Source of the DNA: JADJPF01 sp964492845
GTDB lineage: Bacteria; Acidobacteriota; Blastocatellia; Chloracidobacteriales; JADJPF01
DNA: 64,000 nt
Direction of reading: 5' to 3'
Assembly (NCBI GenBank): GCA_964492845.1
Contig: CAZBMZ010000006.1
Coordinates: 160,691 to 224,690 of the forward strand
Numbering within the stretch: the stretch's first letter is position 1; every line of letters starts with the position of its first letter. The position numbers and the translations under genes were made by a program. The notes beneath the pieces are model-generated. The model searched no databases. It saw only the letters and a list, made by a program, of their open reading frames with translations, and was not told the DNA's origin. This document shows positions 8,172-17,855 of the stretch, piece by piece.

Positions 8172-9368
8172 ATGGAAAAACATACTACTGTTTTAAGTTA
8201 CTCTACAAAGCTTTTAACGGCTTTTATCTTTACCCTTTTATCAATTGAATTTTTGGATGAACTAGTCTTTGGCACTCGTGAAGCTGTTTGGCCCTTAGTG
8301 CGTGGTGAGCTAAATCTTTCCTATGTTCAGATAGGAATATTACTTAGCATACCTAATTTAACGGCAAGTTTTCTTGAGCCTATCATAGGAATATTGGCTG
8401 ATAGCTGGAACCGACGAACCTTAGTTCTAGCTGGTGCTGTAGGCTTTACTTTGTCACTACTATTTATTGCTGTAGCTAATAGTTTTTGGCTACTGCTGCT
8501 AGCTTTTATATTGATTGCTCCAAGTTCAGGTGCTTTTGTTAGCTTATCACAAGCTACATTAATGGATCTTGAGCCTGATAAAGTAGAACAAAATATGTCT
8601 AAATGGGCTTTTGCTGGCTCATTAGGAATAGTTTTAGGTACATTTTTAGTTGCTACTACAACCACATTTATAAATTGGCGTTGGTTGTTTGTTGCTATGA
8701 CATCAATCAGCATACTTTTAACTGTAATAGCTTGGCGGTTTAACTTTCCAACCACAGAAATAGAAAAATCTGAAAATATTTGGGTAAGTTTTAAGCTAGG
8801 CATAAGTCGGGCGATTAATTCAGCTAAAGAACCTAAAGTTTTTCGTTGGATAGTTTTATTATTTTTTTCTGACTTTATGTTAGATATTTTGCATGGGTTT
8901 TTAGCACTTTATTTTGTTGATGTTGCAAAAACAACAACAAATAAAGCCGCTTTTGCTGTGCTGGTTTGGACATTAATAGGACTGCCAGGAGACTTTTTTC
9001 TGATTTTGCTATTAAAAAGATTTTCTGGTCTAGCTTACTTAAAAGTTAGTGCCTTAGTTGTATTAATATTATTTCCAGCATTTTTACTAGTTCCAAGTGT
9101 TGCTATTAAATTAGTTATACTTGGGTTATTAGGTATTTTTAATGCTGGATGGTATGCAATTCTAAAAGCACAACTTTATCAAAGTATGCCGGGCCAAAGT
9201 GGTACTGTGATGGCTTTTGGAAGCTTATTATCGCTAATACAATGTTTTATTCCTCTTGCTTTAGGATTTATTGCTGAAATATTTGGACTATCAATAGCAA
9301 TGTGGTTTTTGCTACTTGGCCCACTAGCTTTGATTGTAGGACTGTTTAGCTACAAGGTAGAAAAATAG
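8172..9368 (+). CDS. MFS transporter (drug-efflux-like)
   Basis: This is a 398-residue membrane protein with about 12 hydrophobic segments. Between TM2 and TM3 lies the major-facilitator motif GILADSWNRRTLVLAG (G-x-x-x-D-x-x-x-R-R), and the central cytoplasmic loop lies at about residues 195-225. The general look is of the fosmidomycin-resistance/YNFM-like efflux branch. The substrate is unknown. The upstream leader with a short peptide and a hairpin-masked ribosome binding site resembles regulation of antibiotic-inducible genes, which supports an efflux role by inference. The ATG at 8172 has AAGGAA 6 nt upstream, inside the hairpin. A 13-bp convergent terminator follows. Confidence 0.88.
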   Translation: MEKHTTVLSYSTKLLTAFIFTLLSIEFLDELVFGTREAVWPLVRGELNLSYVQIGILLSIPNLTASFLEPIIGILADSWNRRTLVLAGAVGFTLSLLFIAVANSFWLLLLAFILIAPSSGAFVSLSQATLMDLEPDKVEQNMSKWAFAGSLGIVLGTFLVATTTTFINWRWLFVAMTSISILLTVIAWRFNFPTTEIEKSENIWVSFKLGISRAINSAKEPKVFRWIVLLFFSDFMLDILHGFLALYFVDVAKTTTNKAAFAVLVWTLIGLPGDFFLILLLKRFSGLAYLKVSALVVLILFPAFLLVPSVAIKLVILGLLGIFNAGWYAILKAQLYQSMPGQSGTVMAFGSLLSLIQCFIPLALGFIAEIFGLSIAMWFLLLGPLALIVGLFSYKVEK

Positions 9369-9409
9369 CTTTTTTTTTAATGCTAAACATTAGCTAAACA
9401 CTAAATAAA

Positions 9410-9440
9410 ATTGGCTCTTGAACTGTTTTCAAGAGCCAAT
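9410..9440. terminator. bidirectional rho-independent terminator
   Basis: The 13-bp perfect inverted repeat ATTGGCTCTTGAA (9410-9422) / TTCAAGAGCCAAT (9428-9440) has a 5-nt loop, between the convergent MFS gene and the NHL-repeat gene. Confidence 0.85.
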
Positions 9441-9479
9441 CCTTATCTACATCAAATTTAAAGGGTGCAATTTAGGAAG

Positions 9480-12400
9480 CTAAAAATTAAAAGTAAATGG
9501 GTTGGAAACAACTCCATTTACAGTAACAGTTACTTGATTTGCACCTTTCTTAATGTTTAGCTTCTTTTTATTTCCTTTCAAAGTAATTTGAGTGTCACTT
9601 TGTCCAGTAAGTTTATCGCTAACATTTTGCTGATTAACATTTATTACTGCTCCAGATGTGGTAAATCCAGTGCCAGTAATAGTTAAAGTTGGTTTACTAA
9701 ACACCGCGTTAGTAATAGTTAAAGTTGGTGGTGGTGGCGGTGGTGGTTCAGCCGTTACGCTAAGCTTAACGCTTTGACTACGTACAATTTGATTTACTGT
9801 AGCACTTACTAGAATGTTGTAATCTATTGTTGGTGTGGTACTACTTGTAACTACAGTCATTGTTGCATTACCACTTGATAAACTATTTGGTGAGAAACTA
9901 ATTTGAATATCGCTATTAGCTTGATCAACAGTCGCGCTTAAAATGGCTGGTTGAGGTAGTGTTCCATTAGGTAAGAGTGCAACTGTAAAACTAGTTGACA
10001 TTCCTGCTCTAACAGTTTGGTTATTTGGACTAACGGTTAAAGCAAAATCAGTATTTCCAGCCATATTGTTAGCTTGAGCAATGGAAAGAGAAAGGTTGCG
10101 GCTACGTCTAAGTGGGCCAGCCATACCAGCAAGTTTAATGCTTAAATTAGATGCTTGAATATTTGCACTAGTAGTAATTGTTAATGTTGCTGTAGCTCCA
10201 GGCAAAATAGTAGCGGAAGAAAAACTAGTGGTTATATTGTTATTTGGAGGAGAAACAATAGTTGATAAAGTTATTGGGCCATTAAAGTTATTAATAGCAT
10301 TAGCGGTAACAGTAAATGTTACAGAATTTCCAGCCATAACAGTTTGATTTTCTGGTGTAACATCTAAAGAAAAATCAGGGGCTATTTCTATTCGGTCAAA
10401 GCGTTTTACTGCACGAATAGAGTTATTATCTGTATCAGAAATAATTAAATCACCTTCTAAATTTACCGCTACACCAGTAGGTTTATTAAGCCTTGCACTT
10501 AAAGCAGGCTCGCCATCACCATCAAAACCGCGTCTTGTTCCAACTAAGGTTTTAACCGCATTGTTACGCACATTTAATCTTCGGATTCGATGATTAAAAC
10601 TATCAGCAAAGATTACATTACCATCTACATCTACAGTTAAACCTGTAGGATTAGAAAGAATTGTGTTAAGTGCTGGCCCATCGCCATTAAAGCCACGTTG
10701 TCCGCTACCAGCAACAGTTCTAATCATTCGGTTACGTAGGTCTATTTGACGGATTCGGTTATTATCTCGGTCAGCAATATATAAACTTCCTGTTCTATCA
10801 GTTGCAAGGCTTGAAATGTTATTAAAACTAGCATTAGCAGCTAGTCCACCATCGCCACTAAAACCACGCTGACCATTACCTGCAATTGTAGTAATGATAC
10901 CTGTACGATTAATAGCGCGAATACGATTAGCAGTAGCAACTAAAATATCCCCATCTAAAGTTGCTGCAATAGCTGTTGGGTTGTCTAAACTAGCATTAAT
11001 AGCCATTGCACCATCGCCGCTAAAACCACCTTGACCATTACCAGCAACAGTTCTAATGATGCCGTTTTGCTCAACTCGACGAATACGATTATTAAAAGTA
11101 TCTGCAATTAATAAATTGCCTAAAGTATCAAAAGCAATTGCTTTAGGACTATTTAGGCTAGCTTGGGTAGCCATCCCACCATCGCCGCTAAAGCCACGTT
11201 GCCCATTTCCTGCAACAGTGTTAATCATTCCTGTACGGGCATCAATGCGGCGGATACGTTGATTGCTTTGATCAATAAAGAAAATATTACTTAAGCGGTC
11301 AATTATCACACCTCCATCAACTAAAAGATCAATATTAGCTAATAAAGCCAAACGACCATCACCGCCAAAGTTTTGCTGACCGCTACCAGCTAAGGTTCTA
11401 ATCATTCCAGCACGGTTAACAATTCTAACTTGTCCATTTTCTGAATCAGCAATTAGTAGGTTGTTAGCACCATCTAAAGCAATATCTTCTGGCCGTCCAA
11501 TGCTAGCGCGATTAGCCGGGCCGTTATCACCTTGATTATCAGGCATTCCATTTCCAGCGATTGTAACAATAATACCTTGATTTATATCAATAGCACGGAT
11601 TCGACGATTAAGCGTGTCAGCAATAAGTATGTTTCCATTTGGAGTAACAGCAATACTATTTGGAGAATTTAGGCTAGCTTGTGTAGGTGAACCACCATCG
11701 CCGCTAAAATCTGCTCTTCCATTACCAGCAATGGTTCTAATAATGCCTGTTCTAGCATCTACCATACGAATGCGATGATTATTAGTGTCTGCTATTAACA
11801 AATTACCATTTAAGTCAAAAGCAATTTTATCTGGATTATTTAAGCTAGCACTTGTAGCAGGGCCACCATCACCACCAAAACTAGGTTGCCCATTACCTGC
11901 AAATGTAGTGATTATCCTACTTTGACCATCAACGCGACGAATACGATTATTTCTTGTATCAGAAATAAAAATATTACCTAAACTATCAACAGCGGTGTTG
12001 CTAGGTGCTGTTAAGCTTGCACTAGTTGCAAGTCCTCCATCGCCGCTAAAACCTGGTTGCCCAGTACCAGCAATAGTGCTAATAATGCCTGTTTGACCAT
12101 CAACACGACGAACTTTCCCATTAGCTGCTTCTGTAACTAGTAAACTACCTGAGCTATCAACCGTAACACCGCTAAAGGGGAATAAATCCAAAGCTGTTGC
12201 AATAGCTGGGCCTCCATCAGGGCCTGAACCTGATGCACCTGTTCCAGCTACACTAGTGATTTTACCTGTACGGTCAATTTTGCGGACTCGGTTATGTGCT
12301 GCATCAACAATAAATGTATTGCCTTGTCCATCTGTAGCAATACTTCTAGGAAATTTTAAGTTAGCTTGAATAGCCTTTCCACCATCGCCTAAAAATGGGA

Positions 12401-14138
12401 TACCACCAGAAACCGTTGTAATTTCGCCATCATTAAGAAGTCTAAAAGGTGGGGCTAAAATGGTAAATTCTTGTTGTGTTACCCCTCCGCGAGTTTGTAC
12501 AGAAATAGTTCTTTTACCAGGTGCATTTTGCGGTGGGACAATCAAACGAATTGTTGTTGCATTATCAACAATAGCATTTCTAACTAAGCTATCACCAACA
12601 ACAACAATAGTTTCTGGGCCAAAGTTTTTACCTCTAACGGTTATTTCTGCTCCGCCATCAATTATATCCATATCTTGGCTGAGTCCATCAATTTGAGGTT
12701 CGCCAATGGTTACTACTTTTAATGCTTCTGTTTCGCTGGCTTTATTATCTAAAACAAATGCTTGAGTTCCTCGGACAACTACACTCATTGCTTGGTTAAA
12801 ACTTACACTAGGTTGACCCAAGGATGTCATCACATTGGTTTGCTGGGCAGTTTGTGTAATTACTTTTGCTCCTGCATTATCTACTATATAAATATTTCCA
12901 AGCTCATCAACGCTAACAGAGCGAGGAGTATTAAAAACAAACTCGTCACTTTCGGCTAAAGGGCTAATACTGTTGGTTAGAAAATCTGTAGGGTTTGCAG
13001 CAGAACTAGAGGAAATTTTTCCTACTGTGGTAACTGTTCCATCCATTGCAACAGAGCGAATACGATTATTACCTGTGTCAGAAACAAATAAAACTTCGCT
13101 AGTAGATGAACCAAAAAAACTAGTGCTGCTAGATTGTATGCTTAAAGCCGTAGGACTAGAAAATCTAGCGGCTCGACCAGTGTCATTAACTTTTCCACTT
13201 ACTCCCGGCTCACCTGCTAAAAGTCTAACTTCTTGTTTAGCAAAATCTATCATATAAATAGCATGGTTATCTGTATCAGCAACAAATAAATTTCCAGCCG
13301 AATTTACCGCAATTCCTTGTGGACTACTAAAAGCAGCTTGTGAAAACGGAGTGACATCGGCTGTGTTAATTCCTGGCGCGCCAGTACCTAAAATAGTTGT
13401 TACTTTGTTATTAAAATCAACTCTACGAACACTATGATTAAGCGTATCAGCAATATAAATACCACCTTGACTGCGATTATCAACAGCTACGGCAGTTGGC
13501 CCAGCAAATAAAGATTCTAGAGCGTCTCCATCTGTTTTTCCTCGACTACCCATTTTTCCAGCAAAATTTGCTGCATCAGCTTCAGCAGATTCACGCTTAA
13601 AAATAATATGATTAGTAGGATCGCTAATGTAAATTGCTCCACTAGAATCAACCTTAGTGTCACCTGATGCTTGTTTACCTTTAGTGCTATCAACTTTGGC
13701 GACTGTAACAAAAATTGAAATACTCTCATTTCCACTTCGTGCTGTTACAGTTGCATAGCCTTGAACCTTGCCTGATACCATGCCTTGGCTATCTATACTA
13801 GCAACATCTGGACTACCAGATTCAAAAGTTACATCCGTTAAGGCGTTTCCGCTGCTATCTGTTGCAGTAAGTTGAATTTGATTATTTTCATTAACTACAG
13901 GATTGGCATCTTGATTAGGGCCAAATAGTTGTATGCTAGAACTTTGTTGCAAAGGCTTTAGATAACGGACTGCTAGAGGTTTTTTTATAGATTTATGTAA
14001 GTTTTGATAAGTTTTCTTTTTGATTATGTTGGGGTTTGGACTGTAAGCATTTAAGTAAGTAGGAGTTATTAATTGTAAAGCCAAAATTATTATTAAAAAT
14101 TGACTAACTTTACTAGAGCGATTGGTAAACATAGACAT
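9480..14138 (-). CDS. giant exported NHL-repeat protein with Ig-like and IPT domains
   Basis: This is a 1,552-residue surface or secreted protein. A signal peptide (about 1-33) precedes a Big-type Ig-like domain (about 65-150, with SPDVASIDSQGMVSGKVQGYATVTA). A first block of NHL-type propeller repeats follows to about 480, then an IPT/TIG-like domain (GGAEITVRGKNFGPETIVVVG). A second long NHL block (about 565-1240) has repeats of about 56 residues containing FSGDGG-x-A-x-x-A-x-L-x-x-P and I-A-D-x-x-N-x-R-I-R. Two Ig-like domains (TPENQTVMAGNSVTFTV and a related copy), a Pro-rich linker and a terminal IPT-like domain end the protein. Such proteins are typical of Acidobacteria envelopes and probably bind glycans or proteins. 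The DNA repeats tempt spurious opposite-strand frames, which were left out. Confidence 0.9.
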   Translation of the reverse strand: MSMFTNRSSKVSQFLIIILALQLITPTYLNAYSPNPNIIKKKTYQNLHKSIKKPLAVRYLKPLQQSSSIQLFGPNQDANPVVNENNQIQLTATDSSGNALTDVTFESGSPDVASIDSQGMVSGKVQGYATVTARSGNESISIFVTVAKVDSTKGKQASGDTKVDSSGAIYISDPTNHIIFKRESAEADAANFAGKMGSRGKTDGDALESLFAGPTAVAVDNRSQGGIYIADTLNHSVRRVDFNNKVTTILGTGAPGINTADVTPFSQAAFSSPQGIAVNSAGNLFVADTDNHAIYMIDFAKQEVRLLAGEPGVSGKVNDTGRAARFSSPTALSIQSSSTSFFGSSTSEVLFVSDTGNNRIRSVAMDGTVTTVGKISSSSAANPTDFLTNSISPLAESDEFVFNTPRSVSVDELGNIYIVDNAGAKVITQTAQQTNVMTSLGQPSVSFNQAMSVVVRGTQAFVLDNKASETEALKVVTIGEPQIDGLSQDMDIIDGGAEITVRGKNFGPETIVVVGDSLVRNAIVDNATTIRLIVPPQNAPGKRTISVQTRGGVTQQEFTILAPPFRLLNDGEITTVSGGIPFLGDGGKAIQANLKFPRSIATDGQGNTFIVDAAHNRVRKIDRTGKITSVAGTGASGSGPDGGPAIATALDLFPFSGVTVDSSGSLLVTEAANGKVRRVDGQTGIISTIAGTGQPGFSGDGGLATSASLTAPSNTAVDSLGNIFISDTRNNRIRRVDGQSRIITTFAGNGQPSFGGDGGPATSASLNNPDKIAFDLNGNLLIADTNNHRIRMVDARTGIIRTIAGNGRADFSGDGGSPTQASLNSPNSIAVTPNGNILIADTLNRRIRAIDINQGIIVTIAGNGMPDNQGDNGPANRASIGRPEDIALDGANNLLIADSENGQVRIVNRAGMIRTLAGSGQQNFGGDGRLALLANIDLLVDGGVIIDRLSNIFFIDQSNQRIRRIDARTGMINTVAGNGQRGFSGDGGMATQASLNSPKAIAFDTLGNLLIADTFNNRIRRVEQNGIIRTVAGNGQGGFSGDGAMAINASLDNPTAIAATLDGDILVATANRIRAINRTGIITTIAGNGQRGFSGDGGLAANASFNNISSLATDRTGSLYIADRDNNRIRQIDLRNRMIRTVAGSGQRGFNGDGPALNTILSNPTGLTVDVDGNVIFADSFNHRIRRLNVRNNAVKTLVGTRRGFDGDGEPALSARLNKPTGVAVNLEGDLIISDTDNNSIRAVKRFDRIEIAPDFSLDVTPENQTVMAGNSVTFTVTANAINNFNGPITLSTIVSPPNNNITTSFSSATILPGATATLTITTSANIQASNLSIKLAGMAGPLRRSRNLSLSIAQANNMAGNTDFALTVSPNNQTVRAGMSTSFTVALLPNGTLPQPAILSATVDQANSDIQISFSPNSLSSGNATMTVVTSSTTPTIDYNILVSATVNQIVRSQSVKLSVTAEPPPPPPPTLTITNAVFSKPTLTITGTGFTTSGAVINVNQQNVSDKLTGQSDTQITLKGNKKKLNIKKGANQVTVTVNGVVSNPFTFNF

Positions 14139-14421
14139 CCTCCCAGTAAAAAAGCAAGTTGAACCTTTTCAAGTTTTAGCAATTCTAACATATTAAGTTT
14201 TTACTACTAGACTTTTAAACTTTTGAGTTAAGCAACTAGGAAAAAGCTTGAATATTTTTTTCTATCTGTGGCGTTATTTTAGGCTTGCTAACAGCAAAAG
14301 TTTTTTATTACGCTCATACAATTTAGTTTAGCTATACAACTTTACTTGTCAACGAGCATCAAAAACAGTCTGTAAAAGATAGTAAGAAATAATTTATATA
14401 CTAAAAAAATAGGGATAATTT

Positions 14422-15906
14422 ATGAAAAAAATAATGTTATTGTTTGTGTTAGTTTCCTTCGTTTTCTCTATAGTCGCTTATGCTGGACAAGAAGACAAAA
14501 TCATTGACCGTTATAAAAAAGCTACTGGCGGAGATGCTGTTAAGAAAATAACTAGTCGTATGGTTACTGGTAGTGTAACGCAAGGTAATTTTACAGGTCA
14601 GTTTTTAGCTCAAAGTGGTAGACCAGACCGAATAAGACTAGATATTGAGATAAATAACTCTAAACTAACCGAGTGTTATAATGGCAATTCCGCTTGGCAA
14701 CAAAATGATCAAAACTTACAAACCTTGATTAACACAGAAGCAAAAACACTAAGACTTAAAGCTTTACTTACTAATACTTATCTACGAGATTTATCAAAAT
14801 ACCGGGTGCTATCAAAATATCTTGGCAAAGTTCAAGTAAATGGTGTTGAAACAGAGGCTGTAGAATTTAACTTAAATGGTGTTTATATAAAAGTAATGTT
14901 TGACCCTAAAACAGGGCTAATAGTCAAAGAGGAAAGGCAGTTAAACGAAGGTATAGAAGAAACCTTTTATCAAAACTACCAAAGTGTTAACAAAGTAGCA
15001 GAGCCTTTTTTAATCAAAATTAAACGTCCTAACAGGGAATTAGAAATAAAAGTAGACAAAATAGAACATAACACTAAATTAGCTGAAACAGCTTTTCGCT
15101 ATCCTAGTGTTGATGGTAGTAAACCAATCCCAGACATTGAAGAAGTAATAAAGGCTTTAACTATTAACCAAGAGAAAATAAAAGAATTAAGGGAACTTTA
15201 TTCTTTTCGCTCTGCTGAAACACAAAAACAATTAGATGGTGATGGTCAAGTTAAAGAAACTACCACTAAAGTTTATGAAGTTACTCCTATTGTAGGAACT
15301 TTTGTTCAACGTCTGATAAGTGTAAATGGAGTAGAACTTTCAAAGTCTGATAAGGAAAAAGAAGATAAGAAAGTAAAAAAAGAAATAGAGAATGCTAAAA
15401 AAGAGCAAAAAAAACGTGAGAATAAAAAGAAAGATGATGATGACGACAGTATCAGCATACAAACTTTCTTAAAAATTTTATCAGTAAAAGATGCTAGACG
15501 AGATAAATTTAGAGGTCAAGAAGTTTTAATTTTTGATTTTGAGCCTCGCAAAGATTTCAAACCAAAGAACTTAGCGGAAAATATTGTTAGTAAACTAGTA
15601 GGTACAATTTTTATTGATGAAAATGCTAAACAAATTGCTCGGCTAGAGGCTAGGCTTTCTGACTCTGTAAAAATTGGTGGAGGTTTGCTAGCTTCACTTT
15701 CTCCTTCATCAGCTTTTGTTTTTGAACAAGAAAAAATTCGTGATGAAGTTTGGCTTCCATCCTATGAAGAAATAAATTTTGGTGGTAAAGCCTTTTTGTT
15801 TGTTAAATTTAACCAAAACCAAATAACTCAATATAGCGACTATCAAAAATATCAAACTGATGTAGAAATCAAGTCTGAACCTGAAATAAGCTCGGATTCA
15901 AATTAA
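14422..15906 (+). CDS. LolA-like/outer-membrane lipoprotein-sorting-type exported protein
   Basis: The 494-residue product starts with a signal peptide (KIMLLFVLVSFVFSIVAYA). The N-terminal domain (about 22-230), with IIDRYKKATGGDAVKKI then beta-rich segments such as GVETEAVEFNL, resembles the LolA/LolB-like fold that cradles lipid in the periplasm. A lysine-rich charged linker (about 310-345, ending KKKDDDDD) leads to a second beta domain with FRGQEVLIFDFEPRKDF and TIFIDENAKQIARLEARL. These two-part proteins recur in Acidobacteria-like genomes without a tested function. A convergent terminator follows. Confidence 0.65.
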   Translation: MKKIMLLFVLVSFVFSIVAYAGQEDKIIDRYKKATGGDAVKKITSRMVTGSVTQGNFTGQFLAQSGRPDRIRLDIEINNSKLTECYNGNSAWQQNDQNLQTLINTEAKTLRLKALLTNTYLRDLSKYRVLSKYLGKVQVNGVETEAVEFNLNGVYIKVMFDPKTGLIVKEERQLNEGIEETFYQNYQSVNKVAEPFLIKIKRPNRELEIKVDKIEHNTKLAETAFRYPSVDGSKPIPDIEEVIKALTINQEKIKELRELYSFRSAETQKQLDGDGQVKETTTKVYEVTPIVGTFVQRLISVNGVELSKSDKEKEDKKVKKEIENAKKEQKKRENKKKDDDDDSISIQTFLKILSVKDARRDKFRGQEVLIFDFEPRKDFKPKNLAENIVSKLVGTIFIDENAKQIARLEARLSDSVKIGGGLLASLSPSSAFVFEQEKIRDEVWLPSYEEINFGGKAFLFVKFNQNQITQYSDYQKYQTDVEIKSEPEISSDSN

Positions 15907-15924
15907 AATATGTGAAATTTTTGT

Positions 15925-15952
15925 AGGAAACGTAAGTTAGCTTACGTTTCCT
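15925..15952. terminator. bidirectional rho-independent terminator
   Basis: The 12-bp stem AGGAAACGTAAG (15925-15936) / CTTACGTTTCCT (15941-15952) has a TTAG loop and sits between convergent genes, with T-rich sequence on the plus side and A-rich on the other. Confidence 0.85.
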
Positions 15953-15968
15953 TTGTTAGCTAATAATT

Positions 15969-16277
15969 TTACCATTTACTAGCATCAAGGCTTATAACCG
16001 TTTCATTTCCTATAACTTCTGCACTATGTACTAAACCCGCAGGTACAGGTAAAATATCGCCAGCCTGCAACAAAAATTCCTGACCAGCCGCTTTAATTAA
16101 AAATTTCCCTTTTAATACGCCATCTTTTTTATCATAGCCATGTGTATGGTTAGGGAAATATGTCCCAGGAGGATAATGATAAGTGCTTACGTTATATCCT
16201 TCATCCTCTAGCTTTTTTCTCATCGTTTTTTCGCTAAGTTCACCAAAATTATTATTCCAATGTTCTATGCTGACCAT
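15969..16277 (-). CDS. cupin-domain protein
   Basis: This is a single-domain cupin of 102 residues. The first cupin motif contains PNHTHGYDKKDGVLKG, in which HTH supplies two metal ligands. The second contains PAGLVHSAEVIGNET with a third His. The usual Glu of motif 1 is not obvious. Function may range from metal-dependent dioxygenase to ligand sensor. It ends a run of minus-strand genes (receiver-like, nucleotidyltransferase, small exported protein) and lies 13 bp from the receiver-like gene, so the two are probably co-transcribed. Confidence 0.8.
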   Translation of the reverse strand: MVSIEHWNNNFGELSEKTMRKKLEDEGYNVSTYHYPPGTYFPNHTHGYDKKDGVLKGKFLIKAAGQEFLLQAGDILPVPAGLVHSAEVIGNETVISLDASKW

Positions 16278-16290
16278 AAACTACCCCAAA

Positions 16291-16668
16291 TCAATTAGTT
16301 AGCGAATGATTAAAATATTTACCAGATAAAATATCTACTAAATTGCTATTAAACTGTGAACGAGGCATTGTAAAATCGCAGCCCATTTCTTGAGCTTTAC
16401 GGCGAAGTTCTACTTGAACATGGCTTAAAAAACCAACTATAGGAATTTCTTTAGAGTCAGGGGACGATTTTAATTCTTCAATAGCTTTTAGCGGGTCAAA
16501 ACGTGGGTTATTAAGATCTAAAATAATCATTTTAGCGGGAAGTGCTTTAGATTGTTCAATTAATTTATCTAAAGATTTTACAAAAGTAATATTTACATTA
16601 GCTTGAGTGGCTGCACCACTAATTTTGGATGCAAAAATCATATCTGAAACTGCTGCTAATACTTCCAT
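16291..16668 (-). CDS. degenerate response-regulator receiver-like protein
   Basis: This 125-residue protein follows the REC alternation of strands and helices. Asp51 in MIILDLNNPRFDP is at the phospho-acceptor position, and IPIVGFLSHV and GCDFTMPRSQF occupy strands 4 and 5. The acidic pair normally at the end of strand 1 is replaced (LAAVSD) and the strand 5 Lys is Arg (PRSQ). It is therefore probably a pseudo-receiver acting by protein contact, not by classic phosphorylation. AAAGGAG lies 10 nt before the ATG. It neighbours a cupin gene downstream and a nucleotidyltransferase-like gene upstream. Confidence 0.6.
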   Translation of the reverse strand: MEVLAAVSDMIFASKISGAATQANVNITFVKSLDKLIEQSKALPAKMIILDLNNPRFDPLKAIEELKSSPDSKEIPIVGFLSHVQVELRRKAQEMGCDFTMPRSQFNSNLVDILSGKYFNHSLTN

Positions 16669-16721
16669 TAAGTCAAACTCCTTTTAATCAACTGATCAAC
16701 TTTTATTTTTTCATAATTTTT

Positions 16722-17342
16722 CTAATCACGATCATAGTATTTACTAGGTTCTTTACTATTGCCATCAGCTATATCGCATAGTCGGCGGAAATTAGGTAAC
16801 ATTGCTAGCCACACATCTTCATTTGTAAGTTCAATTACTTTTTGTTTAACTTTTGGTCTATCTACTAAATTTTCTTGTGTAAGTAGAAAAACTATGTCGT
16901 CAAAGTCTTTTTGCCTTCCAGCGTTTAGTTTAAGAATCACTAACCATTCTGGAATCACAACTCTTAAGCCATTAGGTAGCTCGATAGCGTCTTTCAAAGC
17001 TGCTTTATAATACTTTTCATAACCATCATTGCGTACAATCCAATCTACTTGAACCATATACTTACCAATTTGTATTGTATAACTACTGCCACCAAAGGTT
17101 AGTTGATGTTCTGCTACAAGTGACAAATGTTGAGAAGCAATAACATCTACATCTTTAGTTAGGCGAGGACTTCCATAAAGGTGCATTGCTAATCCACCAG
17201 CTAAAGCCCAGTTAATTTCTTCTTGGTTCGCTAGGTTTCCTACTTGTTGTGCTGCTTCCACACCAACATCTGTTGAAATTGTTGGGTTAGCAACATTTTG
17301 TAAGACACGTTCAATAAGTTGTTGATAATTTTCTTGACCCAT
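16722..17342 (-). CDS. nucleotidyltransferase-like (AbiEii/MNT-type) protein
   Basis: The 206-residue product contains the minimal nucleotidyltransferase signature: ALAGGLAMHLYGSPRLTKDVDVIA, with Gly49-Gly50 on the loop and Asp64/Asp66 as metal ligands. Later, LKLNAGRQKDFDDIVFLL is typical of AbiEii-like and related transferase folds. Members are toxins of abortive-infection pairs or stand-alone enzymes. No antitoxin-like partner is adjacent: upstream is a small exported protein and downstream the receiver-like gene. The CRISPR array begins about 500 bp away, which may be coincidence. Confidence 0.65.
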   Translation of the reverse strand: MGQENYQQLIERVLQNVANPTISTDVGVEAAQQVGNLANQEEINWALAGGLAMHLYGSPRLTKDVDVIASQHLSLVAEHQLTFGGSSYTIQIGKYMVQVDWIVRNDGYEKYYKAALKDAIELPNGLRVVIPEWLVILKLNAGRQKDFDDIVFLLTQENLVDRPKVKQKVIELTNEDVWLAMLPNFRRLCDIADGNSKEPSKYYDRD

Positions 17343-17368
17343 TGGCTTTAATTCGTTTGGGATTTGAC

Positions 17369-17764
17369 TTATTTCCTTTTAGTTCTAATTGCTCTACCAG
17401 GTGTAGAACGCGTGTTAGGAAGGTAAATTCCTTCTTTTCTAAGGTACTCATCGCTAGCTGCATTTGGATCGTCGGTAAGTGTTTGGGTGTCAGTTGTTTT
17501 GTTATTAGTTGAACGTGTATTAGATTTTACTCCTGGTGCTAATGAATGGGCTTCAATATCGTTATTTTCTAGGACTGCGGCTTTTTTGGTTTGTTTAGCA
17601 GGGATATCTGGTAGAAGTCCTGTTATAGCTTGTTTGAATTTAGCACTATCTGGTAAAGGAAGCGGACTAGCAGTTTTATTTAATTCTGGGAGTTTTTGCC
17701 CCTGTGCTAGCCCAGATATTGGACAAAGCAAACACAAAATTACTATTAAATATCTTAGTTTCAT
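17369..17764 (-). CDS. small exported hypothetical protein
   Basis: The 131-residue protein has a clear signal peptide (LRYLIVILCLLCPISGLAQG). The mature part is low in hydrophobic residues and disordered-looking: Lys/Thr/Asn/Pro-rich with NTRSTNNKTTDTQTLTDDPN, ending in basic residues RAIRTKRK. No family recognised. It is the first gene of the minus-strand run that ends with the cupin. AGAGGAT precedes the ATG. Confidence 0.5.
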   Translation of the reverse strand: MKLRYLIVILCLLCPISGLAQGQKLPELNKTASPLPLPDSAKFKQAITGLLPDIPAKQTKKAAVLENNDIEAHSLAPGVKSNTRSTNNKTTDTQTLTDDPNAASDEYLRKEGIYLPNTRSTPGRAIRTKRK

Positions 17765-17855
17765 AAAAGCATCCTCTGCCTAATAAAATATCTTAGCTCA
17801 TAATGTGTCTTAACCATAACACAAAAATAAGTTATGAAACAGAAGATGCATGATT

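Noticed and set aside
11056..13257. Several plus-strand open frames inside the NHL-repeat gene
   Set aside because: They arise from the repetitive DNA of the minus-strand gene, have no ribosome binding sites and give no recognisable protein.
16722..17342. A toxin-antitoxin pair based on the AbiEii-like nucleotidyltransferase
   Set aside because: No antitoxin-like gene is adjacent; neighbours are a receiver-like protein and a small exported protein.
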